The notes under the pieces are model-generated. The model was not told the origin of the DNA. It saw nothing but the letters and a program-made list of their open reading frames with translations, and did no database searches. From NCBI RefSeq assembly GCF_016623585.1, contig NZ_JAEHFY010000012.1, forward strand, positions 1 through 64,000: 64,000 nucleotides of DNA, written 5' to 3'. The translations under genes were made by a program, and so were the position numbers. The DNA comes from Pedobacter segetis (GTDB taxonomy: Bacteria; Bacteroidota; Bacteroidia; Sphingobacteriales; Sphingobacteriaceae). Of the stretch, positions 8,950 to 19,325 are shown in pieces. Each line of letters opens with the position of its first letter. Positions within the stretch are counted from its first letter, which is position 1.

Positions 8950-10218
8950 TTGGAACCAAATCTTACTAATTTTAAGAAAGACCCCTATATATCTCTTAGG
9001 TTTAAAGAATTTAGATCGTATTTAATCATGCGATTTTTCTTAACCATAGGCTACCAAGTGCAAGGTGTAATAATTGGCTGGTACATTTACAAACTAACCA
9101 GAGACCCGCTTTCATTAGGTTTAATTGGCTTGGCCGAAGCTATCCCAGCTATTGGTATTGCATTATATGGGGGCTACATTGCCGATAAATCGAACAAAAA
9201 AACATTGCTTCAGAAAGTTGTAGGCTTAATTCTATTGTCATCAACAATACTGTTTATAATCACATTACCTGCCATAACAAATCAGCTTGGGCAATCTTTG
9301 ATCATTTCTATTATTTATTTAATGATTTTTGTGAACGGTATGGCAAGGGGTTTTTATGCCCCAACTGCTTTTTCATTAATGGCAATGATCATCCCCAGAG
9401 AGCATTATCCAAATTCATCTACCTGGAATAGCTCTGCATGGCAAATCGCATCTATTGGCGGCCCTGCGATAGGCGGTTTATTGTATGGCTTTGCAGGCCT
9501 TAATCATTCTTTCTTCTTTATATTGATTTGTTTATCAATATCTTTTATTTCTACTTTCTTTTTTAAGAGTAGGCCGGCAACCTATGTACAAACCACCAAT
9601 ATTTTTCAAAGTTTATCTGAAGGTTTAAAGTTTGTTTTTAAAACAAAAATGCTTTTGGGTGCTTTAAGCTTAGATTTATTTTCGGTGTTTTTTGGCGGTG
9701 CGGTAGCTTTGATACCGGTTATAGCTACAGAAATATTACATGTTGGTGCAACAGAATTTGGCTTTTTAAGAGCAGCACCAGCTGTGGGTGCGGTAGTAAC
9801 CATGTTATTCATGACCCGTTTCTCGCCCATGGGAAAACCTTGGAGAAACTTGCTTTTTGCGGTAACTGGCTTTGGGATTTCTATTATATGTTATGGCTTA
9901 TCCACAAATTTTTATCTTACCCTTTTCTTTTTGTTTTTAGAAGGGGCTTTTGATAGCGTAAGTGTAATCATAAGATCAACAATTTTGCAGATCTTAACCC
10001 CTGATGATATGCGTGGCAGGGTTTCGGCAGTTAATTCCATGTTCATTGGGTCATCTAATGAGATAGGCCAGTTTGAGTCTGGTTTGACCGCAAAATTGAT
10101 GCGCACTGTGCCAGCTGTAGTTTTCGGCGGCACCATGACTTTGATCGTTGCAGGCACAACTTGGCTAAAAACAAAAAAATTAGTGCCTTTAACTTTAGAT
10201 GATATCAATAAATCTTAA
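8950..10218 (+). CDS. MFS transporter, EntS/MFS_3-like exporter
   Basis: This 422-residue, 12-helix major facilitator has a GGYIADKSNKK loop 2-3 motif, the MFS signature, and a MRGRVSAVNSMFIG segment in the second half that is typical of the enterobactin-exporter-like MFS_3 group. The start is read as TTG at 8950; a later ATG (residue 28) would cut into the first helix. It is followed at once by scpA. The substrate cannot be inferred from the sequence. Confidence 0.85.
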   Translation: MEPNLTNFKKDPYISLRFKEFRSYLIMRFFLTIGYQVQGVIIGWYIYKLTRDPLSLGLIGLAEAIPAIGIALYGGYIADKSNKKTLLQKVVGLILLSSTILFIITLPAITNQLGQSLIISIIYLMIFVNGMARGFYAPTAFSLMAMIIPREHYPNSSTWNSSAWQIASIGGPAIGGLLYGFAGLNHSFFFILICLSISFISTFFFKSRPATYVQTTNIFQSLSEGLKFVFKTKMLLGALSLDLFSVFFGGAVALIPVIATEILHVGATEFGFLRAAPAVGAVVTMLFMTRFSPMGKPWRNLLFAVTGFGISIICYGLSTNFYLTLFFLFLEGAFDSVSVIIRSTILQILTPDDMRGRVSAVNSMFIGSSNEIGQFESGLTAKLMRTVPAVVFGGTMTLIVAGTTWLKTKKLVPLTLDDINKS

Positions 10219-10983
10219 ATGATGGAGCAAATAAAAGAGTTTTCGATCAAACTTCCCATTTTTGAAGGCCCTTTTGATTTATTGCTTTTTTTTATCGAGA
10301 AAGATGAACTGGATATTTACAACATACCTATCGCAAAAATAACCGATGACTTTTTAAATTACCTGCATCAGCTTGCTTCTTTAAACATAGAATTAGCCAG
10401 TGAATTTATTTACGTAGCCGCTACTTTAATGCGTATAAAGGCAAAAATGCTTTTACCAAGACCAGATTTAAACGAATACGGGGAAGAGGTAGATTTACAA
10501 AAAGATCTGATACAGCGTTTAATAGAATATAAAAGGTATAAAAAAGCAGTAGAAAATTTTAAGATCTTAGAAGAAGAAAGGATATCTAAAAGCCGTAGAG
10601 GTAATATCAATGAAGATATTGATGGTTTACTGTCTCAGTCAACTTCAAATTTAGAAGATTTTTCTTCTTTTGATCTTTATAAATTGTTGAAGGCCTATTT
10701 AAAAGCAATAAAAAACCACGAAATAAAAACCAATGAGGTTAAACATACCGTTACAAAATATCCTTACAGTATTGAGGAGCAAAAGGCAGAAATTAAAGCT
10801 TTAATGGCTATAAATGATAAATTGGAGTTTAGAGATTTACTCAAAATATCAAAAGATAAAGTTCAGTTTGTTTATAATTTTTTGGCCATGCTAGAGCTGT
10901 TGCAGCAGCAATTAATTAAAATACAAGTTGGGTTGGGTTTTAATAACTTTTGGCTTCAGCATAAAGAACAGCCTGCTCAATAA
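10219..10983 (+). CDS. scpA: Segregation and condensation protein A
   Basis: ScpA is the kleisin subunit of the SMC-ScpA-ScpB condensin. The N-terminal signature FEGPFDLLLFFIEKDELDI is clear, as are ASEFIYVAATLMRIKAKMLL and the C-terminal winged-helix segment that contacts the SMC head. Length (254 residues) is normal. ATG codons occur at both 10219 and 10222, directly after the MFS stop. Its last 44 bp overlap the 3' end of the antisense oxidoreductase gene. No scpB is in the window. Confidence 0.95.
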   Translation: MMEQIKEFSIKLPIFEGPFDLLLFFIEKDELDIYNIPIAKITDDFLNYLHQLASLNIELASEFIYVAATLMRIKAKMLLPRPDLNEYGEEVDLQKDLIQRLIEYKRYKKAVENFKILEEERISKSRRGNINEDIDGLLSQSTSNLEDFSSFDLYKLLKAYLKAIKNHEIKTNEVKHTVTKYPYSIEEQKAEIKALMAINDKLEFRDLLKISKDKVQFVYNFLAMLELLQQQLIKIQVGLGFNNFWLQHKEQPAQ

Positions 10984-11962
10984 AGTGGATAACATTTAAC
11001 TCATCAACCAAACCAATTTCTGGCACCTTATCTTGTAGTAGGCACTCGATAACATTTTTTAAGAAAACATCATGCTTATCTGCCGAACCTTTATAATAAC
11101 TATAATTATTGGCTTGGGTAACCTTGTCAAAAACCGGGACTTCAAATTCTTTCTCAAGATTTACGAAATCTAGTTTTTCCATATATTGGCCACCCACCTT
11201 AACGTTTCCTTTAGTTCCAATAATGGTTAAGCTGCTTTCAATATTTGTTTGGTAAGCCGCATTGGTAAAAGTGAAAACACCTTTCCCAACAGGGTTTAAA
11301 TTAAAATTGATGATTCCGCTATCTTTAAATTCTGTTTGTATTTGTTGGTTGAGCGAAAAAAACTCACTTTTTACTTCATAAGGATTACCACAGATCCATA
11401 TCATTAAATCTATAAAATGGCTAAATTGCGAGTAAAGCGGCCCTCCTCCCAGTTCTTTGCTAGCCCTCCAAGGAGAGTCTTCGTAATATTTACTGTTTCT
11501 GTTCCAAAAACAATTTATTTGTAATAATAAAATATTGCCAAGCAGCTTTTGATCCATTAGTTTTTTTAGCCACAAAGCAACTGGGCTATATCTGTTTTGC
11601 ATCACGGCAAAAACCTTTTTGCCAGAAACTTTTTCGGCTTCAATCATTTTCAGCACATCATCTACCTCTAACGCAACTGGTTTTTCACAAATTACATGGT
11701 AGCCCGCATTTAAGCAAGAAATAGTATGAGACGGGTGCAACCCATTTGGGGTACAGATACAAATTACGTCTGCAGGAATTCTAGCGCTGATAAAATCTTC
11801 TAAAGATGTGAAAAAAGGAATTAATTTAGCTATGGATTTACGCCGGCCAAAATTAACATCCACTATCGCAACCAATTCTGCATTTGGTAACTCATTCAAT
11901 AGCGTTACGTACTTTGTGCCAATATTGCCCACCCCAACAATTACGAAGTTAATTTTATTCAT
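10940..11962 (-). CDS. Gfo/Idh/MocA-family NAD(P)-dependent oxidoreductase
   Basis: An N-terminal Rossmann domain (GVGNIGTKYV at about 10-19) and the family signature CEKPVAL with its catalytic-region lysine precede a C-terminal alpha/beta substrate domain. The HFIDLMIW segment, with its histidine, and the WRASKELGGGPLYSQ loop resemble the WlbA/UDP-GlcNAc 3-dehydrogenase and MviM-like subgroup, which oxidises nucleotide or free sugars. The exact substrate is not deducible. The last 14 codons are read antisense to scpA. The gene stands alone on this strand. Confidence 0.88.
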   Translation of the reverse strand: MNKINFVIVGVGNIGTKYVTLLNELPNAELVAIVDVNFGRRKSIAKLIPFFTSLEDFISARIPADVICICTPNGLHPSHTISCLNAGYHVICEKPVALEVDDVLKMIEAEKVSGKKVFAVMQNRYSPVALWLKKLMDQKLLGNILLLQINCFWNRNSKYYEDSPWRASKELGGGPLYSQFSHFIDLMIWICGNPYEVKSEFFSLNQQIQTEFKDSGIINFNLNPVGKGVFTFTNAAYQTNIESSLTIIGTKGNVKVGGQYMEKLDFVNLEKEFEVPVFDKVTQANNYSYYKGSADKHDVFLKNVIECLLQDKVPEIGLVDELNVIHFIEQAVLYAEAKSY

Positions 11963-12034
11963 GTATGGTTTTATTCAAATAATGGCTTAAAATTTATAAT
12001 TTAGGGCATCCAAAAGCATTGGTTTTGAAAGTAA

Positions 12035-12042
12035 TAATTTTG
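12035..12042 (+). promoter_or_regulatory. Possible -7 box for glyA
   Basis: TAATTTTG fits TAnnTTTG and lies 47 bp before the glyA ATG. A TTG at 12019-12021 is closer than the usual -33 spacing, so support is partial. Confidence 0.3.
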
Positions 12043-12089
12043 GTTTAGGCTGCTAATAAACGTAATAATATTAAAAATATATAAATTAA

Positions 12090-13361
12090 ATGAAAAAAGA
12101 CAAAGTTATTTTTGACCTTATAGAAAAAGAAAAAAACAGACAAGAAAACGGGATAGAACTAATTGCATCAGAAAACTTTGTTAGTAAGCAAGTTATGGAA
12201 GCGGCCGGTTCTGTTTTAACCAATAAATATGCAGAAGGGCTGCCCAATAAAAGATATTATGGGGGCTGTGAGGTGGTTGATGAAATTGAGACAATAGCAA
12301 TAGACAGGGCAAAAGAATTGTTTAACGCAGCTTGGGCAAACGTACAGCCTCATTCTGGCGCACAAGCAAATGCCGCTGTTTTATTAGCGGTTTTAAACGC
12401 TGGCGATAAAATTTTAGGTTTTGACCTTTCACACGGTGGGCACCTTACGCATGGTTCGCCGGTAAATTTTTCTGGTAAATTATATCAACCGTTTTTTTAC
12501 GGAGTAGAAGAAGAAACGGGCTTGATCAACTATAAGCAATTAGAAGAAGTTGCGCTTAAAGAAAAACCAAAATTGATCATTTGCGGTGCTTCGGCTTATT
12601 CTAGAGATTGGGATTATGCCTTCATAAGAAAAGTGGCAGATAAAATCGGTGCATTGGTTTTGGCAGATATTTCACATCCTTCAGGTTTAATTGCCAGGGG
12701 TTTATTAGCAGACCCACTTCCGCATTGCCATATTGTTACCACCACAACCCATAAAACTTTAAGAGGCCCAAGAGGCGGTTTAATTATGATGGGAAAAGAT
12801 TTTGAAAACCCATGGGGCATCAAAACTCCGAAAGGAGAAGTGAAAATGATGTCGGCATTATTAGACGGGGCAGTTTTCCCGGGTACACAAGGCGGCCCTT
12901 TAGAGCATATCATTGCAGCTAAAGCTATTGCATTTGGCGAAGCTTTAAGCGATGATTATATGGATTATATCGTTCAGGTAAAGAAAAACGCAGATGCTAT
13001 GGCCCAAGCCTTGGTTGCCAAAGATTACAAGCTGATTTCTGGCGGCACCGATAACCATTTGATGTTGATAGATTTGAGCAATAAGAACATCACCGGAAAA
13101 CTTGCCGAAGAAACATTGGGCAAAGCCGATATTACGGTGAATAAAAACATGGTGCCATTTGATAAACGCTCTCCCTTTGTTACATCTGGCATAAGGGTGG
13201 GTACTGCTGCCATAACTTCAAGAGGGTTGAAAGAAAACGATATGTTATTGATAGTGGATTTTATTGATCAGGCACTAATCAATCACGCTGATGTATCTTT
13301 CTTAGAAACTTTACGTATGAAGGTTAATAAACTAATGGCTAAACACCCATTATATAGATAA
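12090..13361 (+). CDS. glyA: Serine hydroxymethyltransferase
   Basis: GlyA interconverts serine plus tetrahydrofolate with glycine plus 5,10-methylene-THF, the main one-carbon source. The PLP-binding lysine is Lys222 in [14 protein letters not shown]. The N-terminal [10 protein letters not shown] and the NKRYYGGCE segment match the family, and 423 residues is the usual length. It is probably monocistronic or co-transcribed with the hybrid kinase 19 bp downstream. Confidence 0.97.
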   Translation: MKKDKVIFDLIEKEKNRQENGIELIASENFVSKQVMEAAGSVLTNKYAEGLPNKRYYGGCEVVDEIETIAIDRAKELFNAAWANVQPHSGAQANAAVLLAVLNAGDKILGFDLSHGGHLTHGSPVNFSGKLYQPFFYGVEEETGLINYKQLEEVALKEKPKLIICGASAYSRDWDYAFIRKVADKIGALVLADISHPSGLIARGLLADPLPHCHIVTTTTHKTLRGPRGGLIMMGKDFENPWGIKTPKGEVKMMSALLDGAVFPGTQGGPLEHIIAAKAIAFGEALSDDYMDYIVQVKKNADAMAQALVAKDYKLISGGTDNHLMLIDLSNKNITGKLAEETLGKADITVNKNMVPFDKRSPFVTSGIRVGTAAITSRGLKENDMLLIVDFIDQALINHADVSFLETLRMKVNKLMAKHPLYR

Positions 13362-13380
13362 CCTAAGCTTAATTTTATAA

Positions 13381-16143
13381 TTGATTGCTGAAGAAACATA
13401 CCTAACTACGATTCATGCGGTGGCAAACATGTCATTATATGACCTGTTTAATGAAAATTCTGAAAAGGACTTTATCCCAATTCTGAAATCTGCATGTTAT
13501 GTTTCTGGCTGTAAAAATGCTTCTATATCTTTTATTAAAGATGATTTCCAAGATGTGAGATATACCGAAGGCAACATTGACCCAGTTAATTTACGTTTAT
13601 CTAGGTCAATTTGTAAATTTACGGTAGAGAGTGAAGACGGATTTTTACAAATACAATCTCTTAAAACAGACCCTAAAACCAAAGAACTAATCCATGATCC
13701 TAATTTCCCTTTTAACTTTTATGCAGGCTTAAAATTTGAAACCTCTGATAACGACTTAACTGGTACCCTGTGCCTATTAGATGAAGGATCCAAAACATTG
13801 GATCAGCATCAAATTGAAGCATTAAGAAACATTGCCGATCAGTTAGTTAATGTTTTGGATTTGAGAAAGAAGGATTTAGAAGGTCAGAAAGATAAGGTAA
13901 AAAAAGAAGAGTTCAATATCCTCTTTAACTCTTCGCCAGATCTGATCTGTATCCTAGATGAAAATCAGAAAATTTTAAACATAAACAACGCATCAGAGAA
14001 AATTTTAGGTTTTAACCCCCAAGAATGTTTGGGGATGGATATCGCAAAGTTTGTTTTCCACGAAGATAAATTTAACGTTCTTAGGTCTGCTAATGAGGCA
14101 TTATCAAACGGAAGTAAAAATTTTGAGGTAGAAACGCGTTTAATTTCCAAAACCGGGGAAATTAAATGGATCAGTTGGAACGCCGTTACCAAAAAACGTA
14201 CCTGGTTTATTATAGGTAGAGAAGTAACCAAGCAAAAAGAATTGATTAGAAATTTAAACCAACTTTCTACGGTTGCTAGCAAGATCAATAACGGCGTTGT
14301 GATTAGCAATAACAAAAGCGAGGTGGTTTGGGTAAACGATGCTTTCGTTAAAATTACGGGGTATAGCCTTAATGATATTATCGATAAGAAATTGGGAGAT
14401 GTTATTAGTGCATCAAACTCTTCCCAAAAGAGGGTAGAAGAAGCCAGAAAAGCAACTGAAAATAAGCAATCTTTTTCTGTTGAACTGCTAGCGAACAGAA
14501 AAGATGGCAAGCCGATATGGCTTTCTGTATTTAACACTATTATTTTAGATGAGCAAGGCGAGATAGAAAGCCTCATAGAGATTATCGTAGATATAACCGA
14601 TAGAAAGCTATCAGAAGAAAAGTTAGAATTACTTTCTTTGGTGGCAAGCGAAACAGAAATTGGCGTATGTATAAGCGATCAAAATGGCAAAGTAAATTGG
14701 ATCAATGATTCTTTGGTTAAATTATTAGGCTATCAATTAGAAGAAGTGGTTGGCAAACGCCTAGGTGATTTAGCCAACAGTAGTGAAACAGATTTAGATA
14801 CAATAAGAGAGGGTAGAGAAAAAGCAGCCAACCTAATTCCTTTTAATATTGAAATAAAAGTAAATAAGAAAGATGGTTCTGAAGTATGGCTTTCTGTTTC
14901 AAATACACCTATTCATGATGAGAAGCAAGATGTTTATAAACAGATAGAGATCATATCGGATATAACCCAACGCAAACTGGCAGAATTCCAGCTTGTAGAG
15001 GCCAAAGAACAGGCTATACAATTAAGTAAGGCCAAAGAAATGTTCTTATCGGTAATGAGCCATGAGATAAGAACGCCTTTAAATGCCATTATTGGTTTAT
15101 CTAATATCTTAAATGATGAGGAAAAGCTAGAATCACAAAACCATACCATTAAACTATTAAAATTTTCATCAGATAACCTATTGGCCTTGATCAACGATAT
15201 CCTAGATTTTTCTAAGATAGAGGTAGGTAAAATGGAATTGGAAAATAAAAGGCTTTCTATCAATGATTTAATCAAGGATATTGCAGATTCCCTGATTTTT
15301 AAAGTCAAGGAAAAAAATATAGAAATAATATACGAGGTTGACCCTAACATCCCTGCCTTGGTTAGGGGAGATAAAACGCGTTTGTACCAGATCCTTATCA
15401 ACCTGATCAATAACGCTATTAAATTTACGGATAAGGGATTTGTAAAGATTACGGCAGATTTAATAAGCATCGATAAAGAACATACAAGGCTAAACTTTAA
15501 GGTTATAGATACGGGTATCGGAATACCAGAGGATAAGTATGATTATATTTTTGAGTCTTTTACGCAAGCGGCTACCAATACGGCAAGGAAGTACGGTGGT
15601 TCTGGCTTAGGGCTATCCATTACCAAAAGATTGATACAACTCTACCATGGATCCATAAAAGTAAATAGCGAACTGGAAAAAGGCACTACTTTTGAATTTG
15701 ACCTAAGGTTTAATAATTTTATCGATCTAGAGCAAAATCAGGTGGATCAAACAAAGCAACAAGATACATTAAAAGCCAAAATTCTGGTAGTTGATGATAA
15801 TGAAATCAATAGGATATTGGCAATAAAGGTGCTAACCAGATATGGTTTAGAGGTTATACCTGCCGATAGCGGTTTTAAAGCCATAGAATTACTACAAGCC
15901 AAAGATTTTGACTTGGTTTTGATGGATGTTCACATGCCGGAAATGACGGGTTATGAAACCGTGAAAAAACTGAGAGAGGATAACGACGAGTATTTTGATA
16001 AACTCCCGATCATTGCCCTTACGGCCTCTATACTTAAAGAAGATATTAATGAGATCAATGCAAACGGAATGATTGATTATCAATTAAAACCGTTTAAACC
16101 AGACGAACTGGTTGCTAAAATAGCCAAGTATATCAAAAAATAG
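13381..16143 (+). CDS. Hybrid sensor histidine kinase (GAF-PAS-PAS-PAS-HisKA-HATPase-REC)
   Basis: No transmembrane helix is seen, so this is a cytosolic sensor. Order: a GAF-like domain (about 1-160), three PAS domains (about 175-285, 292-405, 412-530; the last two each end in a D-I-T-x-R-K PAC-like tail), a HisKA helix with the phosphoacceptor His561 in MSHEIRTPLNAIIGLS, an HATPase with the GSGLGLSI G-box, and a receiver with acidic pocket VVDDN, phosphoacceptor Asp849 in LMDVHMPEMTG and Lys in QLKPF. PAS2 and PAS3 are clear paralogues. The start is TTG at 13381, straight after an in-frame stop; ATG at 13429 is an alternative. No output partner is adjacent; the DNA target is unknown. Confidence 0.92.
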   Translation: MIAEETYLTTIHAVANMSLYDLFNENSEKDFIPILKSACYVSGCKNASISFIKDDFQDVRYTEGNIDPVNLRLSRSICKFTVESEDGFLQIQSLKTDPKTKELIHDPNFPFNFYAGLKFETSDNDLTGTLCLLDEGSKTLDQHQIEALRNIADQLVNVLDLRKKDLEGQKDKVKKEEFNILFNSSPDLICILDENQKILNINNASEKILGFNPQECLGMDIAKFVFHEDKFNVLRSANEALSNGSKNFEVETRLISKTGEIKWISWNAVTKKRTWFIIGREVTKQKELIRNLNQLSTVASKINNGVVISNNKSEVVWVNDAFVKITGYSLNDIIDKKLGDVISASNSSQKRVEEARKATENKQSFSVELLANRKDGKPIWLSVFNTIILDEQGEIESLIEIIVDITDRKLSEEKLELLSLVASETEIGVCISDQNGKVNWINDSLVKLLGYQLEEVVGKRLGDLANSSETDLDTIREGREKAANLIPFNIEIKVNKKDGSEVWLSVSNTPIHDEKQDVYKQIEIISDITQRKLAEFQLVEAKEQAIQLSKAKEMFLSVMSHEIRTPLNAIIGLSNILNDEEKLESQNHTIKLLKFSSDNLLALINDILDFSKIEVGKMELENKRLSINDLIKDIADSLIFKVKEKNIEIIYEVDPNIPALVRGDKTRLYQILINLINNAIKFTDKGFVKITADLISIDKEHTRLNFKVIDTGIGIPEDKYDYIFESFTQAATNTARKYGGSGLGLSITKRLIQLYHGSIKVNSELEKGTTFEFDLRFNNFIDLEQNQVDQTKQQDTLKAKILVVDDNEINRILAIKVLTRYGLEVIPADSGFKAIELLQAKDFDLVLMDVHMPEMTGYETVKKLREDNDEYFDKLPIIALTASILKEDINEINANGMIDYQLKPFKPDELVAKIAKYIKK

Positions 16144-17175
16144 TTACTGTTTTTTCTTCAGGTCTTTTTTGCCGGAGATATTATACCTTAAGAAAAAAGC
16201 CTGTTGATTATCTAAAACGCCTTCTAAGAAGTGGTAGCTAAACACAAACTTACCTTCTAAATTTTTGTATTTTATTGCGGTATAGCCTAAATCAACCCTA
16301 TCGTAATAGCCATGGGTGGTATAAAATGAGTCTCCATAAATGATATGGTGTGGGTTGCCGTTATAAAAAGTATTCTTTACGCTAAATTTTTTATAAGAGG
16401 CATATAAGTTAGAAATAAACCCGGCCGGTGTGTTAAAGGAAGAGGATATAGCCCTGGTTCTTTCGATAGAGAACATCACACCGCCACTTAGGGTTAAAGA
16501 ATCTAAAATTGTTTTTTTGGATAGGTCCAAGCCAACTTCGGCCTGCAAACCACCGTTATCTTGCAGAAAATCTCCCGGTATAGGTATCCCTGCCCCGGCG
16601 TTATGGTACATAAAAGCATAATGGGATAAAAAGAACATACCGGGTTGGTACTTTCCAGAAAAACCAAATAAGAACGTTTCCTTATCTTTTGCGGTTTGCC
16701 TGCTGGTCCAATCTAGCCAAACAGTTTCTCTAAATTGCTTTGTTTGATATTTAACCAACATCCCTTCAATATTGGGTCTATAATAATTTAATGAATCTCT
16801 TAATAAACCTACGGGATAATCCGTCAATAAATTTAACCTCGGGAAAGAGCCAATAAAAAAACTCCAGTTGTTTTTTTCATGCTCGTAGTAAATTACGGGA
16901 TCAACTCTATCAAAAAAGGTATGCTTTTGCGATCCAAATTCATACAGGGCATTAAAACCTATCCTAAACCTGTTAAAGCTATCTAACTTAAGGCCAATTT
17001 CGGGAGAAATGCGGTTGCCAAATATGGTTTGGGAAAACCTTTTAGACCTGGCATATTCTCTATTATCCATAAAACCAAAATAGTTAAGGTTTCCCTCAAT
17101 TGTTTGCGATTTTGCGCTAAAAACTAATGTAGATAACAATGTTGATAGGATGAAGCTTATTTTTTTGATGCTCAT
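16144..17175 (-). CDS. Predicted outer-membrane beta-barrel protein of unknown function
   Basis: A signal peptide (about 1-23, ending AKSQ) is followed by about 320 residues rich in alternating aromatic/polar strands and a terminal strand-like segment, compatible with an outer-membrane barrel. I do not recognise the family. It follows the GT39 gene by 2 bp, so it is probably the third gene of a gtrA-GT39-barrel operon and may relate to surface glycans. Its stop codon abuts the stop codon of the convergent hybrid kinase with no base between them. The C-terminus ends in a basic KKDLKKKQ, unlike the usual aromatic ending. Confidence 0.7.
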   Translation of the reverse strand: MSIKKISFILSTLLSTLVFSAKSQTIEGNLNYFGFMDNREYARSKRFSQTIFGNRISPEIGLKLDSFNRFRIGFNALYEFGSQKHTFFDRVDPVIYYEHEKNNWSFFIGSFPRLNLLTDYPVGLLRDSLNYYRPNIEGMLVKYQTKQFRETVWLDWTSRQTAKDKETFLFGFSGKYQPGMFFLSHYAFMYHNAGAGIPIPGDFLQDNGGLQAEVGLDLSKKTILDSLTLSGGVMFSIERTRAISSSFNTPAGFISNLYASYKKFSVKNTFYNGNPHHIIYGDSFYTTHGYYDRVDLGYTAIKYKNLEGKFVFSYHFLEGVLDNQQAFFLRYNISGKKDLKKKQ

Positions 17176-17177
17176 AT

Positions 17178-18905
17178 TTATTTAACTTTAAGGGAAATCA
17201 TTTTGCTGTTTCTGGTACCTTTAAAGGGCTTTGTTTTTATTGATATAAATAACTTATAATCTCCCGCTTTATTTGGCGATTTAATATTGAGGTTAACTTT
17301 CTTTGTTTCGTTGGCTTTTAACGAAATTGCCTTTAAAGAATCTGGCAAAGCCGATAAGCTAATCATTTTACCGTTTTGCATTAAACCGTATTGAAAACTA
17401 CATTTCCATTCTTGATCATCATCAGAAAATGAAACGGTTTTTTGGTACGGGTTTCTGATGGTAAAGGCAACAAGCCTGGTTTCGTTTTTATCCCATTGTT
17501 TTGGGAAATTTATAGGGTCAAAATATATCTTGGGATAAAACCTAACATGGTTTATTAAGGTGAGATGGTAGGCCCCTTTAATGGTTTTTACAGTTTGTTG
17601 ATTTTTGCCTGTTGCTTTTCCATCTTCAATTAAAAACACGCTTTTACCTTGTATCTCATTTTCTAAAGGCCAAAGATCATATTGTGTTTGCCTGTAAGCA
17701 ATAGAATTATAGGCATCTGCTTTTAAAGATCGGGTGTAAAAATTATAATAAGAAGCTTTTTGGAAACCGTCTAAAAAAATCACAGGTTTGTTTTCTGTTA
17801 CCTCTTTTAGCTGATTTGCCCAAACATCATAATTTTGAAATTCGGCAACAAATTTTATTTTATTGGCGGCAGGGATAAATCCCATAATGATCAACCTGGC
17901 CAAAATTATCAAGAATATATTTATCCCAAACAACCACTTAAATTTAGAAACATGTGCCGTATTGTTACTGGCATAAACATAAGCCAAAATAAACAATGCA
18001 ATAAACTCTATCAAAGGCCATTGGGCTTGTACCCTGCCTTTAAAAGTGCTGATAAAGAAAAAAATTAAAACCCCGTATAAAATGAATTTTAAAGATCTTA
18101 AAAACGCATCGGGCTTACTTTTTACCTTAAAACCGTAATAAAAAAACAACCAACCAACTAAAGGCCCCATCATCAATAATTGGTCTAAAAAGTATTGCGA
18201 AGTATAATCAAACCTATAAGGTGTTGCTGATCGATCAATAATATGGTAATAAAAAGAAGGGAAATTATTGAGGTATTGCCAGTATAAATGCGGTAAGCAA
18301 ATTAAGATACCCAAAGAAATTACCAAATAAAAAGATTTTCTTTTAAATAAATTAAGATTAGAGATTAGTACAAAAAATATCACTAATATTCCATGATATT
18401 TGCTCATCATTAATGCTCCGCATACCAAACCCAACAGAATTGCCCAATATAATTTATCTTCTTTTAGATAAATCTGATAGAGGTATAAAAACAATATGGT
18501 AAAAAAGAATAGCGGCACATCTGGTGTGGTAATGAATGCGTAAACATGAAACATTAACACAGCGCTTACCATTAAGATAAACAATGGGACGTTTTGGTTA
18601 TACTTTTTAACTATTTGGTATAGAATTATAAGCGCACCTAAATTGCTAATCACAGTAATTAACCTAAGCCCTAATGTGTTTTGGAATATTGCATAACCAC
18701 CTTTAATAAATAATGCAACCATTGGCGGATGATCAAAATATCCCCAATCTAAAAACTTAGAATAGATCCAGTAATAAGCTTCATCTGGGTGTAAACCAGT
18801 AAAATAAGATTGTAAAAGATTGAGTACAAAAGTTAAGACAAGAAATAAGATAAAGAGGTTCTTGCTATTAACATCAGTAACCGTATTTTTCAAAAACTTA
18901 TCCAT
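17178..18905 (-). CDS. GT39/ArnT-like polyprenyl-phosphate glycosyltransferase
   Basis: This is an integral-membrane GT-C enzyme of 575 residues with about ten helices and a C-terminal periplasmic beta-rich domain (about 430-575). The conserved acidic motif HPDEAYYW in the first periplasmic loop and the following DHPPMVALFI are the PMT/ArnT/DPM-dependent signature. The start is ATG at 18905, whose A is the last base of the gtrA stop (TAATG), showing translational coupling; an upstream extension of 14 codons is open but would lie inside gtrA. It probably transfers a sugar from a lipid carrier to an envelope acceptor; the acceptor is unknown. Confidence 0.88.
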   Translation of the reverse strand: MDKFLKNTVTDVNSKNLFILFLVLTFVLNLLQSYFTGLHPDEAYYWIYSKFLDWGYFDHPPMVALFIKGGYAIFQNTLGLRLITVISNLGALIILYQIVKKYNQNVPLFILMVSAVLMFHVYAFITTPDVPLFFFTILFLYLYQIYLKEDKLYWAILLGLVCGALMMSKYHGILVIFFVLISNLNLFKRKSFYLVISLGILICLPHLYWQYLNNFPSFYYHIIDRSATPYRFDYTSQYFLDQLLMMGPLVGWLFFYYGFKVKSKPDAFLRSLKFILYGVLIFFFISTFKGRVQAQWPLIEFIALFILAYVYASNNTAHVSKFKWLFGINIFLIILARLIIMGFIPAANKIKFVAEFQNYDVWANQLKEVTENKPVIFLDGFQKASYYNFYTRSLKADAYNSIAYRQTQYDLWPLENEIQGKSVFLIEDGKATGKNQQTVKTIKGAYHLTLINHVRFYPKIYFDPINFPKQWDKNETRLVAFTIRNPYQKTVSFSDDDQEWKCSFQYGLMQNGKMISLSALPDSLKAISLKANETKKVNLNIKSPNKAGDYKLFISIKTKPFKGTRNSKMISLKVK

Positions 18906-19309
18906 TAGGCTGCAAAAGTATAAATATAGTTTGCAAAAAAGTTCCATAAAGAAACGGCAACAATTGCGAATACTTTTGATAGGTAAAAATTGATCTTCAA
19001 TTTATCGTTTAAAAAATAGATGATCAGATTATTGAAGATTAAACCCACCAATGCAATAGCGAAAAATTTACCGAATTGCTGAAATGCTTTTGGATCGTGG
19101 CTTTGGAAAGTCCAGTACCTGTTTAGCAAATAGTTGGTTAAAGTAGCCAACAAAAAACCACAAGAATTGGCTACGTATTTATGGATCTTTACTTTTTCTT
19201 TTAGTAGCCACGTTGTTCCAAAATCAACAAAAATACCAGAAATGCCAACAATGCCAAATCTTATAAATTTGAAAATAAGGTCTTTAGAAAAAGTAACTAT
19301 AAGATTCAT
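18905..19309 (-). CDS. GtrA-like four-helix membrane protein
   Basis: GtrA-family proteins are thought to flip undecaprenyl-linked sugars for a partner glycosyltransferase. The 134 residues contain the signatures RFGIVGISGIFVDFGTTWLL and NYLLNRYWTF and four hydrophobic helices. The TAATG overlap with the GT39 gene makes a donor-flipping/transfer pair likely. Confidence 0.9.
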   Translation of the reverse strand: MNLIVTFSKDLIFKFIRFGIVGISGIFVDFGTTWLLKEKVKIHKYVANSCGFLLATLTNYLLNRYWTFQSHDPKAFQQFGKFFAIALVGLIFNNLIIYFLNDKLKINFYLSKVFAIVAVSLWNFFANYIYTFAA

Positions 19310-19325
19310 TAACAGTTGTAAAAAG

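Noticed and set aside
13965-14576. 203-codon frame antisense to the hybrid kinase
   Set aside because: Shadow of the PAS repeats; no recognisable family or upstream promoter box.
18906-18947. Fourteen-codon N-terminal extension of the GT39 gene
   Set aside because: It lies inside gtrA, and the TAATG junction at 18905 gives a natural coupled start.
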